Source of the DNA: Ilumatobacteraceae bacterium
GTDB lineage: Bacteria; Actinomycetota; Acidimicrobiia; Acidimicrobiales; Ilumatobacteraceae
Length of the DNA: 10,536 bases
Direction of reading: 5' to 3'
Assembly (NCBI GenBank): GCA_016650435.1
Contig: JAENVT010000092.1
Span: 1 to 10,536, forward strand
This document shows positions 6,426 to 10,536 of this stretch, piece by piece. The first letter of the stretch is position 1, and the number at the start of each line of letters is the position of its first letter. The translations under genes and the position numbers were made by a program. The notes beneath the pieces were generated by a model. It worked only from the letters and a program-made list of their open reading frames with translations, ran no database searches and had not been told where the DNA came from.

Positions 6426-6459
6426 AATTCAGTCGTAATTCAGTCGTCAATTCAGCAGT
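6426..6459. repeat. Tandem 11-bp direct repeats, candidate response-regulator binding site
   Basis: AATTCAGTCGT occurs at 6426-6436 and again, directly abutting, at 6437-6447. After one extra base a third copy with two mismatches, AATTCAGCAGT, occupies 6449-6459. An 11-bp period places each unit on the same face of the helix, as in the direct-repeat operators of OmpR/PhoB-family response regulators; the TTCA core is also reminiscent of the PHO boxes of Streptomyces PhoP. The array starts 11 bases upstream of the -35 box of the minus-strand promoter, roughly -46 to -79 from the expected start site, a typical activator position. It also lies 42-75 bases before the GTG of the large plus-strand gene. 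Confidence 0.5.
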
Positions 6460-6468
6460 GCCTGCACT
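6457..6468. promoter_or_regulatory. Short inverted repeat in the divergent control region
   Basis: AGTGC-CT-GCACT is a perfect five-base inverted repeat with a two-base centre, overlapping the last direct-repeat unit. A TAGCCT 17 bases further on (6486-6491) could be a -10 box for the GT2 gene, which would put this palindrome over its -35 region. Both signals are short and could be chance. Confidence 0.2.
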
Positions 6469-6500
6469 CCTACCCGCCCTCGCAGTAGCCTGGCCGCCTC

Positions 6501-9500
6501 GTGGAAGCCGCCAACCAACTCGCCCCGCCGGTCGTGGCCGTGATGGTGGTTTTCAACCCGGGGGACTGGTTCGACGAGGTCCTCGACGGGTTGGCAGACC
6601 AGGATTACGCCAACCTGAAGAGCCTGTTCCTCATCGTCGGCGAGCCGGGGGATGTACCTGATCGGGTGCGCCAGCGGGTGCCGAACGCCTTCGTCCGTGC
6701 CGTCGGAAACGTCGACGGCTACGGGGCAGCGGCAAACGAGGTCTTGCGCCTCGTCGAAGGCGACAACGGGTTCTTCTGCTTTTTGCACGACGACGTCGCC
6801 TTGGATCCCGGCGCGATCCGCCTGCTGGTCGAGGAGCTGTATCGATCGAATGCCGGGATCGTCGGCCCGAAGCTGGTGTCGTGGGACGATCCGGGTGTCC
6901 TCCAGCACGTCGGCATCGGCGTCGACCGATTCGGCGAGGTCGACTCGTTCGTCGAGGAGGGCGAATACGACCAGGAGCAGCACGACGCGGTGCGCGATGT
7001 GTTCGCTTTGCCGTCGGCGTGCATGATGGTGCGCGCCGACCTGTTCAGGGCGGTTGCCGGCTTCGACGCAGCCATCGACTTCTACGGCGATGACGTCGAC
7101 CTGTGCTGGCGGGCCCATCTCGGCGGGGCGCGCGTGGTCGTGGTCCCGGCGGCGCGGGCGCGGCACCGCGAGGCGTTGCCCGAGCGTCGTCCCGATCTGC
7201 GTCCGGCGCTACTGCAGGCACGGCATCGCATGCGCTCGATCGCAACCCTGACCGGAGCTCGACGGTTACCCCTTCTCACCCTTCAACTGATCATTGTGAC
7301 GCTGACCGAACTCGTCGTCGGGGTGCTCTCGGGCAAGCCGCGCGAGGCATGGGCATCGCTGCGGGCAATGTTCGGTCTCGTCCCACGACTCCCCGGGATC
7401 GTTGTTCGCCGCCGCGATGTTCGCGCCCTGCGTCGAGTTCCCGACGGCGAGATCGCCGGGTTGCAGCTGCGCGGGTCGGCCCGCGTGTCGGCGTACCTGC
7501 GTAGCCGCGATATGCGTCCCTCACGTGGCGAGAGCTCGATCGAGCGACGTTGGCGCCAGACGGCAGGTTCTGCACCGATGTTTGCGTGGATATGCGTGCT
7601 CGTCGCAGTGTTGTTCGGCAGCCGTCATCTGCTCGGTGGCATTCCCAGGTTCGGTGAGTTCCTTCGACTCCCGGTCAGCCCGCGGGCAATGTTGACCGAC
7701 TATCGATCGGGGTGGTGGGGGCACGGGTTGGGTGCAACCACGCCAGTGCCGACCGGCGTTGCGCTGACGGCCTTCGCCAGCACCGTCACGTTGTTCCACA
7801 TGGGCCTGCTGCACACGTTCGGCGTTCTCGGACTGTTGTTGATCGGCTATCTCGGGATCTGGCGGCTCGCCGGGCTGTTCCCAACAGCGCGGGCCCGCAT
7901 CGCCGCACTTGTCGTCTACGCCGCGGTGCCGCTTCCGTCGCAACTGCTGTCGAGCGGGCGCTGGGGTGCACTGGCCTGTTACGCAACCGCTCCGTGGGTG
8001 ATTCACCTGCTGCGTCGAAGCGCTGGGATCGAGTCGTTCGACCGCGTCGACATCAGTCGGGCCGACAGCAACCGGGCCGACGGCTACACACCGATACCGG
8101 CTCGTGCCCGCCTGCGGTTGCTGTGCCAACTTGCGTTGCTGACTGCTGTCACTTTTGCGTTCGTCCCATCTTTCGCCCTGCTGGTCGTGGCGATGGGCGT
8201 TGTCTTGGCCCTGTCTTCGCTTCTCGCCGGCGGCTCGTGGCGATCGGCGCTGCTCATGGTGTCGGTCGCCGTTGCCGCGTCGGTTCTGGCCTTCCTCGCC
8301 AACCTTCCATGGGCCTCGTCGTTGTTCGGTCGTCATGGCTGGGACCTGATCGCCGGCGTTCCGGCACCAGTGGCCGACGGATCGCCAGCCGGTTCGTTCG
8401 GTGCCAGAGCCCTCGGCGTCACCCGTCTCGCCCGGTTCGGTTTGGGCAATGGTCAATTCGGCATCCTGGCCATCGCCTTGTACCTGCCGGTGCTCGTCGC
8501 GCCACTCGTGGCCCGCAGCTGGCGGCTGACGTGGGCCATCCGGTCGGCGGGACTCGTGATCGCATTCGGTTGGCTCGCCGTGCTCGACGATCGCGGGCTG
8601 AAGATCCGCCTTCCAGAACCTGGGGTCCTGCTGGCTCCCGTCGCGGTCGGGCTTGCCCTGTCGGCGGCGTGCATTGCCGCGGCGTTCCAGGACGACGTGC
8701 TGGCTGGGTCCTTCGGTTGGCGGCAGCCGCTCGGCCTGCTCAGCGCGGCAGCGATTGGGATCGGGGTGTTGCCTGGTCTCGCGGCCGTTGGCTCGGGCCG
8801 TTGGCATACACCAACATTGACGCTGACCTCGGTGCTCGGTCAGTTCCCAGAGAACCCTCCGGAGGGCGATTACCGGATCCTGTGGATCGGAAACCCTCAG
8901 GTCGTTCCAGTTCCTTCGTGGACGCTGCAACCAGGCATCGGGTACGCGATCACCGACGACGGGCCGTTGACCCAGTACGAGATCTGGCCGGGCCGGCCGT
9001 CGAGAACCGAAGCAGCGGTTGGCGCGGTCGTCAACCAGATCGCCTCGGAGTCCACGCTTCGCGGCGGCCGGCTCCTGGCGCCGTATGCGATTCGCTACAT
9101 CGTTGTGCCAGTCGCCGACGGGGCGACAAGCACTGTCGATGCACCGTTGCCGCTAGCCAACGGTCTCGTCGACGCTCTCGACGACCAGCTTGATTTTGCT
9201 GCGCCGCTGACTCGCCCGCTGAACTTCCTCGTGTACGAGAACACAGCGTGGATTCCGACCCGCGCCCAGTTCTCCGTGGCGGATGCTGATGCGACCCGTC
9301 AGGCCGGTCTCGACTCGCTGGCCCAACTCGAATTGCGGCCACTGGCAACGCCGGTGGCGATCGGCGCGGACGACAATGCCGACGTCAATTTTTCAGTCGG
9401 GGCAGGTGCAGTGACCGTGGCTACCGGAGTCGATATGCGTTGGTCGCTGCACGTGGACGGCCAAGACATTCCTCCGCGTCCGGCGTTCGGGGCCACCACT

Positions 9501-9947
9501 GGTTACGACATTGTGACCTCGGGTCAGGCAACGCTTGGGTACCACACCGCCACCTCGCGCGCCCTCGAGTTGATCGGGCAACTGCTGTTGTGGCTGTTGC
9601 TGGCCATGGGGGTCAGCAGGTTCGACACGGCATCGGTGATGCGCTGGCGCCGCCGCCGGATCGATGCTGCTCCGGAAGCACCGCTGTTGTCGATCGACGC
9701 GCCGATCGAGATCGCCCTCGACCACTCGGTGGTGGTGTCGATGAATGACGAGCCCGCGACGTGGAACGAACCCGATCACCCGGAGGTAGAACACGCCGAC
9801 GCCGCGTCGGAGCCCGAGGTCGAGAGCTCTCCCGTCGAAGAGCACCTCGAGGAGCATCCCGAGAAAGTTGACGTCGAGGAACATGATGTCCCGGAGTCCG
9901 ACGTCGCCGCAGACGATGTCGCAGATCACGGGGCCGGCGTCGAATGA
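6501..9947 (+). CDS. Large glycosyltransferase: N-terminal GT2 domain fused to a polytopic membrane (GT-C-like) and extracytoplasmic domain
   Basis: The product is 1148 residues from a GTG at 6501; an in-frame TAG at 6486 rules out a longer frame. Residues 9-240 are a GT-A fold family 2 transferase: VVAVMVVFNP strand, GYGAAANE (73-80), the metal-binding HDD (96-98), and YGDDVDLCWRA (195-205) with the acidic base and tryptophan, resembling GlfT2/WbbL-type rhamnosyl and galactofuranosyl transferases. A first hydrophobic segment lies near 257-277 and about ten more between 358 and 765. The loop with YRSGWWGHGLG followed by PVPTG (401-418) recalls the AftD-like/YfhO-like GT-C membrane proteins. 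Residues 770-1020 look extracytoplasmic, 1022-1038 form a last membrane span, and 1040-1148 are a very acidic, disordered-looking cytoplasmic tail. No Shine-Dalgarno precedes the start. The stop overlaps the next gene as ATGA. It probably adds sugar to a lipid-linked envelope glycan; donor, acceptor and the activity of the membrane part are unknown. Confidence 0.9.
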   Translation: MEAANQLAPPVVAVMVVFNPGDWFDEVLDGLADQDYANLKSLFLIVGEPGDVPDRVRQRVPNAFVRAVGNVDGYGAAANEVLRLVEGDNGFFCFLHDDVALDPGAIRLLVEELYRSNAGIVGPKLVSWDDPGVLQHVGIGVDRFGEVDSFVEEGEYDQEQHDAVRDVFALPSACMMVRADLFRAVAGFDAAIDFYGDDVDLCWRAHLGGARVVVVPAARARHREALPERRPDLRPALLQARHRMRSIATLTGARRLPLLTLQLIIVTLTELVVGVLSGKPREAWASLRAMFGLVPRLPGIVVRRRDVRALRRVPDGEIAGLQLRGSARVSAYLRSRDMRPSRGESSIERRWRQTAGSAPMFAWICVLVAVLFGSRHLLGGIPRFGEFLRLPVSPRAMLTDYRSGWWGHGLGATTPVPTGVALTAFASTVTLFHMGLLHTFGVLGLLLIGYLGIWRLAGLFPTARARIAALVVYAAVPLPSQLLSSGRWGALACYATAPWVIHLLRRSAGIESFDRVDISRADSNRADGYTPIPARARLRLLCQLALLTAVTFAFVPSFALLVVAMGVVLALSSLLAGGSWRSALLMVSVAVAASVLAFLANLPWASSLFGRHGWDLIAGVPAPVADGSPAGSFGARALGVTRLARFGLGNGQFGILAIALYLPVLVAPLVARSWRLTWAIRSAGLVIAFGWLAVLDDRGLKIRLPEPGVLLAPVAVGLALSAACIAAAFQDDVLAGSFGWRQPLGLLSAAAIGIGVLPGLAAVGSGRWHTPTLTLTSVLGQFPENPPEGDYRILWIGNPQVVPVPSWTLQPGIGYAITDDGPLTQYEIWPGRPSRTEAAVGAVVNQIASESTLRGGRLLAPYAIRYIVVPVADGATSTVDAPLPLANGLVDALDDQLDFAAPLTRPLNFLVYENTAWIPTRAQFSVADADATRQAGLDSLAQLELRPLATPVAIGADDNADVNFSVGAGAVTVATGVDMRWSLHVDGQDIPPRPAFGATTGYDIVTSGQATLGYHTATSRALELIGQLLLWLLLAMGVSRFDTASVMRWRRRRIDAAPEAPLLSIDAPIEIALDHSVVVSMNDEPATWNEPDHPEVEHADAASEPEVESSPVEEHLEEHPEKVDVEEHDVPESDVAADDVADHGAGVE

Positions 9948-10536
9948 TGGGCGCCCGCCGGTTCGTTGCCGGACTGATGGTGTTGGCCTCGATCGCGGGG
10001 TTCATCGCGCTGCAACGATCGCGTCCACTGCACAGCGCGCCAGCCCAGTTCTCGAGACTGGGCAGCGCCACCATGCCATTCGTTCCGAAGGGTTCGTTCG
10101 TTACCTCCGCCTGGTTCTGCGCGGGCGTGCCCGTCGGAGGACCACAGCTCGGAGGCTCAGCGATCATTGCCAACCCCTCCGAGGTCACCCTCACGGGTCG
10201 CATCACGACGTACACCGATGCGGCTGGAGTCGCTGCGGTAGCCGCGCCGTTCGAGGTTCCGGCACGCGGCACCAAGGTGTTCGACCTTGCCCAGATGCAG
10301 CCCCAGGGCACGTACATCTCCTCGATGGTCGAGATCTACGGAGGCGGGGGCTTTGTCGAGCAGCGCGCAGATAGCGCATCGGGCAGCGCGGTGTCTCCGT
10401 GCTCGAACTCGACGTCGTCGACGTGGTACTTCGCCGACGGCTACACCGTGGAGGGCAGCAAGGAGGATCTGGTCATCACCAATCCCTTCCCCTCGGATGC
10501 GATCGTCAGCATTCGCGAAGCAACGGCAACCGAGAG
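9944..10536 (+). CDS. DUF5719-like secreted or membrane-anchored protein, N-terminal part (3' end outside window)
   Basis: The frame opens at the ATG at 9944 (a second ATG follows directly at 9947), overlapping the previous stop as ATGA, and stays open to the window edge, giving 197 visible residues. Residues 3-24 (GARRFVAGLMVLASIAGFIALQ) are a positively charged start followed by one hydrophobic segment, a signal peptide or signal anchor. The rest is beta-rich: SAWFCAGVP (55-63), IIANPSEVTLTGRITTY (74-90), then a second similar unit STWYFADGYTVEG (159-171) and LVITNPFPSDAIVSI (176-190). The W-(Y/F) strand followed by a NP-x-x strand, repeated, is what I recall for DUF5719, a family found next to large GT2 proteins in actinobacteria. 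Cys59 and Cys153 could form a disulphide outside the cell. The molecular role is unknown; tight coupling to the GT2 gene suggests it assists or anchors that transferase at the envelope. Confidence 0.82.
   Translation, partial: MMGARRFVAGLMVLASIAGFIALQRSRPLHSAPAQFSRLGSATMPFVPKGSFVTSAWFCAGVPVGGPQLGGSAIIANPSEVTLTGRITTYTDAAGVAAVAAPFEVPARGTKVFDLAQMQPQGTYISSMVEIYGGGGFVEQRADSASGSAVSPCSNSTSSTWYFADGYTVEGSKEDLVITNPFPSDAIVSIREATATE

Noticed and set aside
7521..8930. 469-codon open frame antisense to the large glycosyltransferase
   Set aside because: The composition is rich in Arg, Gln, Glu and Pro, as expected from reverse reading of GC-rich membrane-protein codons. It has no motifs, and the plus-strand frame is clearly coding.
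7712..9193. 493-codon plus-strand frame inside the large glycosyltransferase
   Set aside because: It is an arginine-rich shifted frame without domains, whereas the main frame gives regular hydrophobic spans through the same bases.

Overview
The window is GC-rich, densely packed DNA from an actinobacterium. A member of the class Acidimicrobiia is my best guess. The evidence is a CofD/FbiA gene for coenzyme F420, a DUF5719-type secreted protein directly behind a very large GT2 membrane protein, a mycobacterial-type mannose-1-phosphate guanylyltransferase, GTG starts, short overlaps between genes and a likely leaderless promoter. The taxon is inferred from gene content; no rRNA or other marker is present.

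Layout. (1) Positions 1-1431, plus strand: the 3' half of a mannose-1-phosphate guanylyltransferase gene, overlapping by four bases an NAD-dependent epimerase/dehydratase-like gene that has lost the usual catalytic Ser and Tyr. (2) Positions 1420-3493, minus strand: a GT4 glycosyltransferase followed by cofD/fbiA. The cofD end overlaps the epimerase-like gene tail to tail by 12 bases. (3) Positions 3583-4572, plus strand: GDP-mannose 4,6-dehydratase (gmd), divergent from the GT4 gene. (4) Positions 4650-6380, minus strand: a small protein gene with pentapeptide-like repeats, then a multi-pass lipid-linked-saccharide flippase. (5) Positions 6381-6500: a divergent, relatively AT-rich control region with a well-spaced -35/-10 pair placed for a leaderless transcript and a tandem array of 11-bp direct repeats. 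(6) Positions 6501-10536, plus strand: a 1148-residue GT2 plus polytopic membrane protein, overlapping the start of a DUF5719-like secreted protein that runs off the window.

The genes form a coherent cell-envelope polysaccharide locus. GDP-mannose is made by the guanylyltransferase and diverted by Gmd to GDP-4-keto-6-deoxymannose. Glycosyltransferases (GT4 and the GT2 fusion) assemble the glycan, and the flippase moves a lipid-linked intermediate across the membrane. CofD belongs to F420 synthesis rather than glycan assembly, but fbiA also lies near mannose-activation and rhamnosyltransferase genes in mycobacteria, so its presence is not surprising.

I see no defence system, CRISPR array, mobile element, tRNA or rRNA. 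The least ordinary parts are the 6381-6500 control region, the repeat protein it drives, the apparently catalytically degenerate epimerase homologue, and the GT-A/membrane-domain fusion.
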